64,000 nucleotides of DNA, from assembly GCF_019656015.1 (NCBI RefSeq), contig NZ_BPKW01000006.1, positions 62,001 to 126,000 of the forward strand, given 5' to 3'. Below the pieces are notes generated by a model. It saw only the letters and a program-made list of their open reading frames with translations, was not told the origin of the DNA and did no database searches. Source of the DNA: Leuconostoc inhae. Its GTDB lineage: Bacteria > Bacillota > Bacilli > Lactobacillales > Lactobacillaceae. A program made the position numbers and the translations under genes. Positions 18,385-28,347 of the stretch are shown piece after piece; the first letter of the stretch is position 1, and every line of letters begins with the position of its first letter.

Positions 18385-18386
18385 AA

Positions 18387-18457
18387 AGGTAATAACCGGA
18401 GTCGAACCGGCGATGACGGTTTTGCAGACCGTTGCCTTACCACTTGGCTATATTACC
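18387..18457 (-). tRNA. tRNA-Cys (GCA)
   Basis: This 71-nt cloverleaf has acceptor arms GGTAATA and TATTACC and discriminator U. The anticodon loop is CTGCAAA with anticodon GCA (18423-18425), and the T-loop is GGTTCGACTCC. The CCA end is not encoded. Confidence 0.96.
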
Positions 18458-18576
18458 ACCATTAAAAATGTTGTAACAACAATAAACACTTAATAAATCA
18501 TCTGTTATTTTTTTCATTACAACAACATTTATAATTATATGTGAAAATCATTCAAATTACAAACACTTTGTTAATT

Positions 18577-18966
18577 TTAATCATTTTCGATTACTTCGCC
18601 ATCGACAACTTCAACATGTGGCGTTGCTGTACCATCTGATAACCAAACAGGTGCATGTGTTTTTGGGTCCCACCATCCTTTAACATTCACTCTGTTATCA
18701 AGCATCAAGTCAGTACCATATGGTAAATCTAACACATAGGTTAGACTAGGTTCAATAACTAGTGCCGTTTCAATTACAAGTGGCATAAAATTTTCAGAAT
18801 TTTCGTTCCACTGAGCTGTGTCATTATCAGCAAATAACAACCATCCTGAGTCTTGTGATGTTGTAGGTGCTAATTCTCGATATATCCAACGTAAATTACC
18901 AGTACCATCTGTTAAGTGCTTGGAAGCTAACACCACAGCTTCAGGTTGGTTAAATACTGAGCGCAT
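18577..18966 (-). CDS. DUF2185 / Imm33-like protein
   Basis: This 129-residue soluble protein contains the pattern LRWIYRELAPTTSQDSGW followed by LLFADNDTAQWNEN. It matches the DUF2185 (Imm33) domain, found in predicted immunity proteins and in stand-alone proteins. The C-terminal part has KGWWDPKTHAPVWLSDG. AGGAG precedes the ATG. No toxin gene is next to it, so an immunity role is not supported here. Domain match moderate, function unknown. Confidence 0.65.
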   Translation of the reverse strand: MRSVFNQPEAVVLASKHLTDGTGNLRWIYRELAPTTSQDSGWLLFADNDTAQWNENSENFMPLVIETALVIEPSLTYVLDLPYGTDLMLDNRVNVKGWWDPKTHAPVWLSDGTATPHVEVVDGEVIEND

Positions 18967-19062
18967 AAGTCATTCTCCTAGTCTGTTCATAAGCAGGTTT
19001 TCTTTCAACCAAAACTACCTTAATTATACCTGATAGTCTATTGATTACAAATTGTCAGACGA

Positions 19063-19365
19063 TTAACCTAATTTATTTTCCAATAAAATTTGTGTCATAT
19101 TCGTATCCATCTCCGGCGTACGACACCATTCTTCCCAGCCATCATACTCTAATGGTAATAATTGATAATGTTCATTAATATAGTTTTCCAACTTTTCAAC
19201 ATAGGATGACCGTGCAATATTCATTTTTAAAATACGGACACTTTTTATGTAACCATGTTCAGCAGCATACTCTGAACGACCATTGTGTGTAATATTTCCG
19301 AGCTCAAAATAAATTGAATTATCATTACGTGTGATTTCTTCTATGAGATTAAACGTCTCTTCCAT
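19063..19365 (-). CDS. Small protein of unknown function
   Basis: This 100-residue soluble, acidic protein (MEETFNLIEEITRND...) has no recognised motif. It overlaps the end of yibF by 17 bp in another frame and has only a weak ribosome-binding site, so it is probably translationally coupled. Trp-rich YDGWEEWCRTPEMD near the C-terminus stands out. It appears to be the last gene of the dnaB-dnaI-yibE-yibF unit. Confidence 0.6.
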   Translation of the reverse strand: MEETFNLIEEITRNDNSIYFELGNITHNGRSEYAAEHGYIKSVRILKMNIARSSYVEKLENYINEHYQLLPLEYDGWEEWCRTPEMDTNMTQILLENKLG

Positions 19366-20131
19366 GCTTTATTCTCACTTTCTGCTGCTTAACATTAGTA
19401 CGTACAATAAACCAACTGGCAAGCCAAATACTCAATAAAATTCCCAGCATACCGAGTAACATCGTCACAATTTCTGTCATAAGTAATTTCGCATTCACAA
19501 ACATTGCAATTGGATAGCGTAACCGAACAAACCAAATAAGTAACGGTATATTAGCTCCCAAAACACCGAAAAACAAAGTATTAATTGCAGTTCCTAATAT
19601 TTGACCACCAATAATACGTGAATGCGCATATAAACTTGTGCCGGTCATATTTGGCGATCGTTGCATCACTTCATTTAAATCTGCAGAAATTGCCATGGCG
19701 GCTTCTGCAACTGCACCTAAAACTGAAATAACCATAACAACCATGGCAATATTTCTAAATGATAGCCCGACCGTCAAAGATAATCCTTCTAATTCCTCTG
19801 AGTTTTCCGTGGTAAACCCTTGAAATTGACCAAAATATTGCAAGATAACAGCTACCAGCATTAAAACAGCCACAACAATGATACTCGTCTTAAAAGCGAC
19901 ATTGGTTACTTCAGTATTATCTGAACCTAAGTAGATGGCTACTGCCAAAATAATAACACTAATAATGGCTGTTACAATATAAGCATTAAATTGCCAATTA
20001 ATCAAGATAATTAAAATAAAAATGGCAAAAAAATTACATACCAGTCCCAAAAAAGCCTTGACACCTTGACTTCGGCCAACAACAATCATTAATACAAATA
20101 AAATAATGACAAGAATTCCGATTGCATTCAT
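19349..20131 (-). CDS. YibE/F-family membrane protein (second of pair)
   Basis: This 260-residue integral membrane protein has about seven hydrophobic segments. It carries the family signature region VLGAVAEAAMAISADLNEVM and a following SRIIGGQILGTAINTLFFG. The ATG at 20131 has AAGGTG 8 nt upstream and overlaps the stop of the preceding yibE (ATGA), showing coupling. YibE/F proteins are conserved, paired and of unknown transport function in lactic acid bacteria. Confidence 0.88.
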   Translation of the reverse strand: MNAIGILVIILFVLMIVVGRSQGVKAFLGLVCNFFAIFILIILINWQFNAYIVTAIISVIILAVAIYLGSDNTEVTNVAFKTSIIVVAVLMLVAVILQYFGQFQGFTTENSEELEGLSLTVGLSFRNIAMVVMVISVLGAVAEAAMAISADLNEVMQRSPNMTGTSLYAHSRIIGGQILGTAINTLFFGVLGANIPLLIWFVRLRYPIAMFVNAKLLMTEIVTMLLGMLGILLSIWLASWFIVRTNVKQQKVRIKHGRDV

Positions 20132-21216
20132 GATTTGGTCACCTTTCTTGCCATAATCCAACCAACTAACGCACTCGTGACTGGCACGGCCAAAACAATG
20201 CCAATACCAGAAATAACTGTTTGTAATATACCTAAATTCATAGTTTGGTCCAAAATGTAAGTCCAGTTATTCCCGTTACGCAACATTAAGAATACCATCG
20301 GCATGGTTTCAGCAATAAATATCATAAATAACACATTAATCAGTGTCCCCATAATTTCACGTCCTACCGACATCCCCGCATGCCAATAGTCGCTGAAATG
20401 GCGTGTTATGCCTTCACGACGCATGCCAAATTGCATCGCGACAATATCTGCCGCTTCATCCATCACAGCTCCCAGCACACCAATAATCGTTTGTGCCATA
20501 AACAGTGTCTCTGGCACTTGGGTGACATAAGCCATTGTTTCAAAATGGACACCGCCGTTATTAGCTAAGCGTAAAACAAGCAGCAGTAACCCAATGGTTA
20601 ACGTTGTTGTCACTAATGTTGTCAGCAATGTAATACCCATTTGCAAAGTTTTACCTAATACCAAAACCAAACTAGCCGTTGCAAATAGTATAGCGAGTAC
20701 GCTAAATAGCAACAACACATTTGCATTTTTACTGTGCACATTAATGAAAAGTGTTAATCCAAATAGTATGATATTTATCACCAAGCTGGCCATTAACCAA
20801 CTGGTTGCCCGCCATTTACTATAAATCAGCAATAAACCAACTAATAAGGTGGCTAACGCACCCATCACTGCATCACGTTTTAATGATAAAATATGTTTAT
20901 TAGAACCAATATTTTCTAATAATAATTGGTCACCAACACGATACCTACTAGAAATCACCTGTGACTGTGCATAACTATTACTCACGTGAATTATTTTTTT
21001 ATCATGATTTAACAGTTTAACTGTTAGTTTTTGTGTCATAATAAAGTCTGAGTTTTGATGTTCATCTGTTATTTTTTGCGTTCTTTTTTCGCTAACTCGC
21101 GTGACTTGACCGACCGGATTAGTATACAAAAACGCATCATTTCTCAGAAATAGCCACGCCATGGCAACTACCATGAGTACCAACCAATATTTTTTTGTTT
21201 GCTTAATAACCGTCAA
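20128..21216 (-). CDS. YibE/F-family membrane protein (first of pair)
   Basis: This 362-residue protein has an N-terminal membrane anchor, an extracellular domain (~residues 35-120) and about seven membrane segments. The core signature is IIGVLGAVMDEAADIVAMQF followed by GREIMGTLINVLFM, parallel to the partner at 19349. The start is TTG at 21214-21216, overlapping the dnaI stop (TTGA) with GGA just upstream; no suitable ATG exists before the first membrane segment. Function unknown. Confidence 0.88.
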   Translation of the reverse strand: MTVIKQTKKYWLVLMVVAMAWLFLRNDAFLYTNPVGQVTRVSEKRTQKITDEHQNSDFIMTQKLTVKLLNHDKKIIHVSNSYAQSQVISSRYRVGDQLLLENIGSNKHILSLKRDAVMGALATLLVGLLLIYSKWRATSWLMASLVINIILFGLTLFINVHSKNANVLLLFSVLAILFATASLVLVLGKTLQMGITLLTTLVTTTLTIGLLLLVLRLANNGGVHFETMAYVTQVPETLFMAQTIIGVLGAVMDEAADIVAMQFGMRREGITRHFSDYWHAGMSVGREIMGTLINVLFMIFIAETMPMVFLMLRNGNNWTYILDQTMNLGILQTVISGIGIVLAVPVTSALVGWIMARKVTKS

Positions 21217-22139
21217 TTTTCCAACCGTCGGTTTTTACCACTAACTTCTGCTAGACGCGTCAAAAATTTAATACGCTGCATCAAACGTGCAGCCTTACCT
21301 GTATCACGATCGTCTCGTGTCTCAGATAAATAGGTTGTCATTTCATTCATATCAAAATTAGAGGTAATAAATGTCGTTAGTTCATTTTGCATACGATATT
21401 CTAAAATGACTCCTAGAATATCATCGCGAATCCACATACTTAAATTTTCAGCACCTAAGTCATCCAAAATTAGTACAGTCGTTGTTTTAGTTTGCATGAT
21501 GAGTTTTTCTCTCACATCACTATTTTTGCCAATTGTATTTTTTAAATCAACCGCAAAAGAAGGAAAGTGAACAAGCATAACATCAATATTATTAGCTGCT
21601 AACGCATTAGCTAAGGCGCCCATTAAATAAGTTTTCCCTACACCGAATTCACCATATAAGTATAATCCCTGTACATAGGCATCATCCTTTTTTAATAATT
21701 GCGTCAAAATATCCACAATTGACGTGACCACATTTGCGCGGCCAGAATCAACGACAATTGTTTGCAAGTCAGCATCACGAATAGCTTTTGGCATCTTGTA
21801 AGATGTCAATTTTTCAGCCTGCATTAACTGCTTTTGTGTCCCTTCATCTGCAACGTAGCGTACATGCGGGTATCCTTTTTCAATCGCTAATTGTGGATAA
21901 TACCCAGGATATAGCGACTTTTCCCCATGTGCAATACGCTCTTTTTGCTGCACAAATTCATGTAGATCCATCATTTTTAATTGAAAAGCGTCTTGGCGTA
22001 GTTTTGTTTGATTTTCTGCCCAAAAATTGCGAACATCTTCATCGTTCGCAATTTGCTTCACGATTTCAGCCAATGGTGTTTCTTCAATTTTGGGATATTT
22101 TTGTTGAAATTGTTTTAGTACATCTGATAAATTTTGCAT
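21213..22139 (-). CDS. dnaI: Primosomal protein DnaI
   Basis: This 308-residue AAA+ helicase loader opens and loads the replicative helicase during initiation and restart. The N-terminal helicase-binding part (~1-130) has no Cys zinc motif that I can see. The ATPase domain shows Walker A GLYLYGEFGVGKTYLMGAL, Walker B TTVLILDDLGAENLS, sensor 1 FITSNFD and an Arg region RLMQRIKFL. It follows dnaB by 1 bp, a typical Firmicute order. Confidence 0.95.
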   Translation of the reverse strand: MQNLSDVLKQFQQKYPKIEETPLAEIVKQIANDEDVRNFWAENQTKLRQDAFQLKMMDLHEFVQQKERIAHGEKSLYPGYYPQLAIEKGYPHVRYVADEGTQKQLMQAEKLTSYKMPKAIRDADLQTIVVDSGRANVVTSIVDILTQLLKKDDAYVQGLYLYGEFGVGKTYLMGALANALAANNIDVMLVHFPSFAVDLKNTIGKNSDVREKLIMQTKTTTVLILDDLGAENLSMWIRDDILGVILEYRMQNELTTFITSNFDMNEMTTYLSETRDDRDTGKAARLMQRIKFLTRLAEVSGKNRRLEN

Positions 22140-22140
22140 A

Positions 22141-23487
22141 TTAGTTTTTCGTCTTTATATTTTTCAACTTTGCCAAAGCAGCGGCAGTTTCATCATTGTT
22201 AGCACTTGTCTCTACTTTGGTTTTTGTTTGCGGTGGGTTAGCATTTGCTTTAACAAACTTTGGTGTCGTTTTTTCTGACTTTTGACTACGACTAAATCGT
22301 TTCTCTTGTCTCGCTTGATTAGCTTTTTGCCGTTGTTGAATTTGTATTAACGCTTTTTCTGGTGAGTCGACACGATTTTGTGTCCATGAGTCAGCAATCG
22401 TTGTGACTAATGCGGCTTTTAAGCTATCATTTTGTAGACCAATCAAAACGTAATGTACCAAAATATTAACAACTGGCATAGATAGAGCACTTTGTGCAAT
22501 GAGATAGTCAACTAAATCACGTTCATTTTTCAAAACGAGACCATTTTTCAGCGTTACCTTGACATAACCCAAAAAATCTTGCGCATTCGTTGTGCTTGCA
22601 ATTTCAATTAACGCCCGTGCTTCAGTGTTTTTTATTTCTGGTATATTGTCTTGCGGTTTGATTGGTTCAGATTGCTGTTTAGCCGTTTCCATGGCTACTG
22701 TTCGTGTTACTTGTTTCCGCAAGAGGCGTTGAATTTCTTGCTCGTTAATCTCATGTGTATCTAGTGTAACACTTTGATTCACAAAACCTGCCAATGTTAC
22801 TTCATCAACACCATATGTCATGTGCATCGCTACCAAAAAATTGCGATGTTTTTTTATTTCTGTTAAATTAGCCCCACGAATCATAGCTGCAAAATCATCA
22901 AACTTAAAATCATTTTCGTCAATTTGTAACGTCGCTTCTTGATAAACTAATGGTGTAGTTGGTATGCTCAAATCGTTTTGATGTTGAAAAACTTGTAAGA
23001 ATCGTGCCGAAATATCAGTCCCTATTAATTTCTCTTGCCCTTGTACATCATAACGATTTTCAAGTGTTAGATATCGTTCTTCACCAACAAATTTATATAG
23101 TAAACCAGATAACAGTTGTTCTTTAAAAAATTTATCTGCTGACAAAGGTGTTAAAATACGATATCCATACACTTCACCCCTAGCATCCTGTTCATAAACC
23201 GTTCGAATTAAGCCTGCTGCCTCTAAACGTCGACGACATTTAACAAAGTTTGGCAAACTGATATTTAAACTATCTATTATAAAATTATGGTCTTGTCGCT
23301 TGAGGCTATCTTTCGTAAAGGGTAATTCATTGACCAACAAATGATATAATGCGTAACTTGTTGCACCAATAAAAGGTAAATACAAATTAAATACCCTGTC
23401 TAAATCATCAACAGTGATTAAATGATCGCTTCTAAAAAAAGCACCGGCTGTCGCATGAAATTCAATTGTTGTATTATTTTGTACCAT
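22141..23487 (-). CDS. dnaB: Replication initiation / membrane attachment protein DnaB
   Basis: This 448-residue Firmicute-type DnaB (not the helicase) acts with DnaD and DnaI at oriC and at stalled forks. The N-terminal DDBH1 winged helix (LITVDDLDRVFNLYLPFIGA) is followed by helical domains and a C-terminal DDBH2 part (MPVVNILVHYVLIGLQNDSL), with a basic tail. The ATG at 23487 is preferred; the frame can extend to a TTG at 23514 inside coaE. It lies in the operon mutM-DUF975-coaE-dnaB-dnaI. Confidence 0.92.
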   Translation of the reverse strand: MVQNNTTIEFHATAGAFFRSDHLITVDDLDRVFNLYLPFIGATSYALYHLLVNELPFTKDSLKRQDHNFIIDSLNISLPNFVKCRRRLEAAGLIRTVYEQDARGEVYGYRILTPLSADKFFKEQLLSGLLYKFVGEERYLTLENRYDVQGQEKLIGTDISARFLQVFQHQNDLSIPTTPLVYQEATLQIDENDFKFDDFAAMIRGANLTEIKKHRNFLVAMHMTYGVDEVTLAGFVNQSVTLDTHEINEQEIQRLLRKQVTRTVAMETAKQQSEPIKPQDNIPEIKNTEARALIEIASTTNAQDFLGYVKVTLKNGLVLKNERDLVDYLIAQSALSMPVVNILVHYVLIGLQNDSLKAALVTTIADSWTQNRVDSPEKALIQIQQRQKANQARQEKRFSRSQKSEKTTPKFVKANANPPQTKTKVETSANNDETAAALAKLKNIKTKN

Positions 23488-24094
23488 ATTTGGGGGCAAT
23501 TTCCTTGAGTTCAATCATCAAATTTTTGATTTGTATTTCTAAAAATGCACGATCACCATTATTATCTAATACGTAATCTGCACGTGCTACTTTATCTGAA
23601 AGTGGCATTTGTGAATTAATACGATTACTAGCTTTGACATCATCTAAATCATCTCTTGCCTTTAAGCGATCTATTTGAGTTTGAAGATTGGTAGTAACAA
23701 CAATCACTTTGTCGATATAATCATTATTTTCATAACCACGCTCAAATAGAAGGGGAACATCAATTATTAATACAGGTACTTTTTGTGAACGCCAAAAGGC
23801 AATTTTATCTGTCATTGCTGAATTAATTACCGGCTGCATGATGGCATTCAATCGCGTTAATTCGGCTTGATTACTAAACACAATATCACCTAGTTTATGC
23901 CGGTCTAACGTACCATTTTTAATAATATCAGGTCCAAAAGTTAATTTTATATTTTCTAATGTGTGCGTTCCTGGTTCGACAACTTCTCTAGCTACCACAT
24001 CAGCATCTACGACTGGAAATCCTGCATCACGCAATACTTTACTAACAGTAGATTTGCCAGTTCCAATACCACCTGTTAACCCCACTATTAACAT
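23474..24094 (-). CDS. coaE: Dephospho-CoA kinase
   Basis: This 206-residue P-loop kinase carries out the last step of coenzyme A synthesis, phosphorylating dephospho-CoA. The P-loop is GLTGGIGTGKSTVSKVL at residues 5-21. The substrate region VVDADVVAREVVEPG and lid RLKARDDLD are present. It overlaps the preceding DUF975 stop codon (TAATG) and overlaps dnaB by 14 bp. Confidence 0.96.
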   Translation of the reverse strand: MLIVGLTGGIGTGKSTVSKVLRDAGFPVVDADVVAREVVEPGTHTLENIKLTFGPDIIKNGTLDRHKLGDIVFSNQAELTRLNAIMQPVINSAMTDKIAFWRSQKVPVLIIDVPLLFERGYENNDYIDKVIVVTTNLQTQIDRLKARDDLDDVKASNRINSQMPLSDKVARADYVLDNNGDRAFLEIQIKNLMIELKEIAPKYGTK

Positions 24095-24843
24095 TATGCT
24101 GCCACACTTTCAGACATAGCTAACGTGAATAAGTGACGGGAATAGGCGACACGGGTTGCATTAAGATAAGGAACAACGTATATATAAGCTATTCCGCCAG
24201 TCAAAATGCCTAGTAAATGCCAACCTATAAAACTTAATTCCAATAAAAATAACTCCCATTTTCGACCAGCCATTACTCGCCGACTAACCTTAATATAGTC
24301 CGTTAATTGCCCTTGTCGTGTCCCATTTTCAATATCAACTTTATAAGCAAAATAAGTTTGTGAATACGAAAATAATTTAACAATGCCCGGAACCACAAAT
24401 AACAGGGTCCATAAAAATATCAACATACTCTGAACTATTGTTAACAATAATGTATGTAAAAAATTACCACGATTAAAAATTTGAAAAGCGTCTTTAAACG
24501 TTGGTAGTTCTTTTGGATTTTCATACCATTCAATTAGAGCCCAACTAACGGTCCAAATAAATATTAGTTGAATTGCATCGCTTAAAACACTTTCGACAAT
24601 GTTAAGAATTTGTTGGAAAGCACTATCGTTATCACTGGTCACAGAGGCATTACTTGCCATTTGTGATAAATCTCTAAAGCCCATGATCATGGCATACATC
24701 ATCATGAGTGTTGTAATGACATTTAAAATAGTAAAAATAATTGGCACAATATTAATCTTAATTGCAGTTTTAAAGTGACCATGATATAAACTACGTGCCT
24801 CACGTTTCACTGCACGGATACTAATTGGTTTTGTTGATTTCAT
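24094..24843 (-). CDS. DUF975-family membrane protein
   Basis: This 249-residue protein begins MKSTKPISIRAVKREAR and has about five membrane segments. The conserved WYENPKELPTFKDAFQIF and FAYKVDIENG stretches are typical of DUF975 proteins of unknown role. The ATG at 24843 is 5 nt from AGGAG, and the gene starts inside the 3' end of mutM. Insertion of this gene between mutM and coaE is a lineage feature, since many Firmicutes have mutM-coaE directly. Confidence 0.85.
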   Translation of the reverse strand: MKSTKPISIRAVKREARSLYHGHFKTAIKINIVPIIFTILNVITTLMMMYAMIMGFRDLSQMASNASVTSDNDSAFQQILNIVESVLSDAIQLIFIWTVSWALIEWYENPKELPTFKDAFQIFNRGNFLHTLLLTIVQSMLIFLWTLLFVVPGIVKLFSYSQTYFAYKVDIENGTRQGQLTDYIKVSRRVMAGRKWELFLLELSFIGWHLLGILTGGIAYIYVVPYLNATRVAYSRHLFTLAMSESVAA

Positions 24844-25684
24844 CGGTTCTCCTATCATGATTCATTTGACAAACAGGGCAAAAAGTCGTCCCACGTTGGC
24901 CAACTTTTATTTTTATCATCGTCGTACCACAACGTAAACACGGCTGCCCAACACGACCATATGCTTGTAATTCATTTTGAAATTGGCCAACTTCACCAAA
25001 TACATTACTAAAACTATGTACCGTTGTGCCATGATGGGCAATAGCGCGTTTCATTTCGGCAATAATATTTTTTCGCAGTAAGGACAGTTCAAGCACTGTT
25101 AACGTTTTTGTCGATTTTTCTGGATGAATTTTACTTTGCCAAAGTACTTCGTCAGCATAAATATTACCAATCCCTGCAATCTGATTTTGATCTAACAAAA
25201 AACTCTTAACCGGTTTTTTAGAACGCGAAAAGATAGCCACCATATAATCTAAATCCAAGTCTTTCTCTGTTGGTTCTGGTCCAAGTTTTCCAAGAGATGG
25301 CACATCGTTGACCTCATAATGCGTGTTTGTGAGCGTCATGCGACCAAAACGACGCGTGTCATTATAAAATACCTGACGCTGATCTAATAGCTCAAAGATA
25401 ATTTCTGTATGTTTATAAGGTTTTATTTCCATTGGTTCAACAGAATATTGTCCTTCCATGCGTAAATGTGACACAATTGTATGACCATTGGACAAGCGTA
25501 ACAACAAATATTTACCACGACGATCAATTGCTGTAAACGAAGCATTGGTTACACCTGTTATAAAGGCTTGTGAATCACCATTAATCAATTTTGGATATGG
25601 TAAATTAACCTGTATAATTTTGCCACCAACAATTAGTTTTTCTAAACCACGGCGAACCGTTTCAACCTCAGGTAATTCTGGCAT
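24821..25684 (-). CDS. mutM: Formamidopyrimidine-DNA glycosylase
   Basis: This 287-residue Fpg removes 8-oxoguanine and ring-opened purines and nicks the abasic site. The catalytic N-terminus PELPEVETVRRGL (Pro after the initiator Met, Glu) is present. Further motifs are the H2TH region IAGIGNIYADEVLW and the C-terminal zinc finger CLRCGTTM..TTFCPVCQ. It heads the repair-replication operon, with AGGGGG as ribosome-binding site. Confidence 0.97.
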   Translation of the reverse strand: MPELPEVETVRRGLEKLIVGGKIIQVNLPYPKLINGDSQAFITGVTNASFTAIDRRGKYLLLRLSNGHTIVSHLRMEGQYSVEPMEIKPYKHTEIIFELLDQRQVFYNDTRRFGRMTLTNTHYEVNDVPSLGKLGPEPTEKDLDLDYMVAIFSRSKKPVKSFLLDQNQIAGIGNIYADEVLWQSKIHPEKSTKTLTVLELSLLRKNIIAEMKRAIAHHGTTVHSFSNVFGEVGQFQNELQAYGRVGQPCLRCGTTMIKIKVGQRGTTFCPVCQMNHDRRTDEINKTN

Positions 25685-25814
25685 AATACCCCCTAAATGC
25701 TCTTAAATAAGTGTTTTTACTTAGCAAGGCTAACGTTTTTTGTTTATTTTACTTCATGAAAATGTATAGTATTAATTCTACCACACTACCGCTGTACCAT
25801 TTTCTATAACCGTA

Positions 25815-25850
25815 TAAAAAAAGCATATATTGCTCACACAATAGATGCTT
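25815..25850 (-). terminator. Terminator of the zapA-cvpA-mutS2 operon
   Basis: On the minus strand AAGCATCTATTG pairs with CAATATATGCTT around a 6-nt loop, followed by seven T. It lies just after the mutS2 stop. Confidence 0.85.
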
Positions 25851-25871
25851 CTGATTGGATATAACCAAATA

Positions 25872-28277
25872 TTATGATAGTTCAGCGATAGTGGCACCAT
25901 CACCACCAGCATTAGCACTAGCAAAACGAAATGATTTCACACGACGATCTGAGCGAAGAAATTCACTGACACCTTTGCGAAGTGCACCCGTTCCTTTGCC
26001 ATGAATAATCTCAACCGTACCAAGATTAGCTAAAACAGCTGTATCTAAATAACGATCAAGTTCTGCTAATGCTGCTTCATAGCGTACACCGCGCAAATCT
26101 AAACTGGCACTAGCGTTGCCACGTGAAGTACTAGCGATCGTAGTTTTTTTAACAACTTTTTTTCTCTTTTGCTTAGATTTAACTTGCTGTGCCTTAGCTG
26201 TCGCCTCAGTTTTAATAATGTCATCTTCATCGACAAGCATTTTTAAAATACCCATTTCGACTTCCCATTGCCCATTACTGTGCTGTTTGACTAATATGCC
26301 CTGTTGATTATATGATTTGACAACAATTTCATCACCGGATGTCAATGCCTTGGCGCGCTTAGCTTTTTGTAAGATTTTATTTTTTTCTAAACTATCATTT
26401 TGACGCAATTTATCAAATTGACCTTTTTTAACCTGCAAATCTTGTTCACTTAAGCCGCCAGTATGCTGGCCAGCATTCAAACGTTCCTTACGAATTTCAG
26501 ATATGAGTTGTTCAGCCTGCTTTTTAGTTGATGCAACAATATGATTTGCTTCGTTTTTAGCCTCTAATACAATTTGAGCACGTTCTTTATCCAATTTACG
26601 TTGTTGTTCTATCAATGATTCTGACTGCTCCGCAGTTGATTTTAAACGTAATTCTAATGCAGTATTGTTCTTTTTAATCGCATCGCGTTGTGTCACTAAA
26701 TCAACAATCATATCATTTAAATCTTGATCAGATTCATCAGTTAGTGCAGTAGCTGCACCAATAACATCTTCACCAAGGCCTAGACGCTTAGCAATGGCCA
26801 GCGCATTTGATTGGCCTGGTACCCCCATCAAAAATTGATAAGTTGGCTTTAATGTTTCGACATCAAAAACCATAGAGGCATTCAATGTTTCAGGCCTATT
26901 ATAGCCGTACAATTTCAATTCAGGATAGTGCGTTGTTGCAATAACGTAACCACCCAAACTAGCCACTTTATCTAAAATAGCAATGGCTAATGCTGCCCCT
27001 TCTGCTGGATCTGTGCCGGCACCCAACTCATCAAAAATAACTAAACTATTACCATCAATATTGTCAATCATTGATATAATATTAGCCATGTGTGAGCTAA
27101 ATGTGGACAAGCTTTGTTCGATGGATTGTTCATCCCCAATATCAGCAAAAATCTCATGAAAAACACCTACTGTTGAGGGTCGTTTTGTTGTGATAAACAA
27201 ACCTGACTGGGCCATGAGTTGTAATAAACCAAGTGTTTTAATTGTAATTGTTTTACCACCCGTATTAGGACCGGTAATAATAATTGACTTGTACTTATCG
27301 CCTAAGGCGATATCATTAGCCACAGCTATTTTTTTATCCAGTAGCGGATGCCAAGCTTGTTGTAAATCAACATGATTCTCTGTATTAACAACCGGCTGCA
27401 TCGCATCTAATCGTGCTGCCAAACGCGCCTTGGCATTGACAAAATCAAAATGGCCTAAAATATTAACATTTTGTGCGATTTCATTGGTGTATGGTTCAAG
27501 TGCTGATGACAGTGCCTGAAGGACGCGCTGCTCCTCCGCTTGTTCCTTAACACGTAGCTCACTTAACTTATTATTGAGTTCAACGACTGCTTGCGGTTCG
27601 ATATATAATGTCTGACCCGTTTGACTTTGATCGTGGACCACACCACCAAATTGATTACGATATTCAGCTTTGACCGGTAACACATACCGATCTGCACGAA
27701 TAGTTATAATTGGATCACTTAAATATTGAGCAGATTTTCCACGTGTATAGCTTTGCATTTTATTTTTAACGGCATGCTCGTTACCAGTAATTTTGCCACG
27801 AATTGCTTTTAAATCAAAAGACGCTTCATCATTGATGCGACCTGTCATATCAATAGCAATTTCTATTTGGCGTGTGACATCTGAAAGAACCGCCAATTTT
27901 TCCGCTTGTTCTGGCAATACTTTAAGTGATTCACCAATAATTTCATCAGCCATCTGTCCAAAAAAATTAGCAATGGCAGTCGTATTACGTAACACTGTAC
28001 CAATTTCTGATAATTCTGTGGCACTCAAACTTGCACTAATATTGAGTCGCTTTAAATGCGGTGTGATATCAGCCAATTTGACCAAGGGTATACCACCTTT
28101 TAAACGATCAATTAAAACACCATCAGCAGTTTCAAGCAACCAATAGTTGATAATAGTCACATCAGTTTCTGGATGTAAATTATCGGCTTCTAATTTACCG
28201 ACCGGCGTAGACAAAAAACCACTCAATTGTGACTTGATTTTGTCATATTCTAACGTTTGTAATACTTTTTTGTTCAT
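25872..28277 (-). CDS. mutS2: Endonuclease MutS2
   Basis: This 801-residue protein has a MutS-like ATPase core: Walker A ITGPNTGGKTITIKTLGL near residue 335, and Walker B SLVIFDELGAGTDPAEG. A coiled-coil follows (~510-640), and a C-terminal Smr domain has SLDLRGVRYEAALAELD and IIHGKGTGALRKGV. MutS2 limits recombination and, in Bacillus, rescues collided ribosomes through Smr. The start ATG lacks a clear Shine-Dalgarno. It follows zapA and cvpA as in other Firmicutes. Confidence 0.95.
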   Translation of the reverse strand: MNKKVLQTLEYDKIKSQLSGFLSTPVGKLEADNLHPETDVTIINYWLLETADGVLIDRLKGGIPLVKLADITPHLKRLNISASLSATELSEIGTVLRNTTAIANFFGQMADEIIGESLKVLPEQAEKLAVLSDVTRQIEIAIDMTGRINDEASFDLKAIRGKITGNEHAVKNKMQSYTRGKSAQYLSDPIITIRADRYVLPVKAEYRNQFGGVVHDQSQTGQTLYIEPQAVVELNNKLSELRVKEQAEEQRVLQALSSALEPYTNEIAQNVNILGHFDFVNAKARLAARLDAMQPVVNTENHVDLQQAWHPLLDKKIAVANDIALGDKYKSIIITGPNTGGKTITIKTLGLLQLMAQSGLFITTKRPSTVGVFHEIFADIGDEQSIEQSLSTFSSHMANIISMIDNIDGNSLVIFDELGAGTDPAEGAALAIAILDKVASLGGYVIATTHYPELKLYGYNRPETLNASMVFDVETLKPTYQFLMGVPGQSNALAIAKRLGLGEDVIGAATALTDESDQDLNDMIVDLVTQRDAIKKNNTALELRLKSTAEQSESLIEQQRKLDKERAQIVLEAKNEANHIVASTKKQAEQLISEIRKERLNAGQHTGGLSEQDLQVKKGQFDKLRQNDSLEKNKILQKAKRAKALTSGDEIVVKSYNQQGILVKQHSNGQWEVEMGILKMLVDEDDIIKTEATAKAQQVKSKQKRKKVVKKTTIASTSRGNASASLDLRGVRYEAALAELDRYLDTAVLANLGTVEIIHGKGTGALRKGVSEFLRSDRRVKSFRFASANAGGDGATIAELS

Positions 28278-28347
28278 ACTATTTTATTTTATGCGCACCC
28301 GCGCTATTTCTTTCATATTTTAAAATTATCAAGACAGCAATAACATG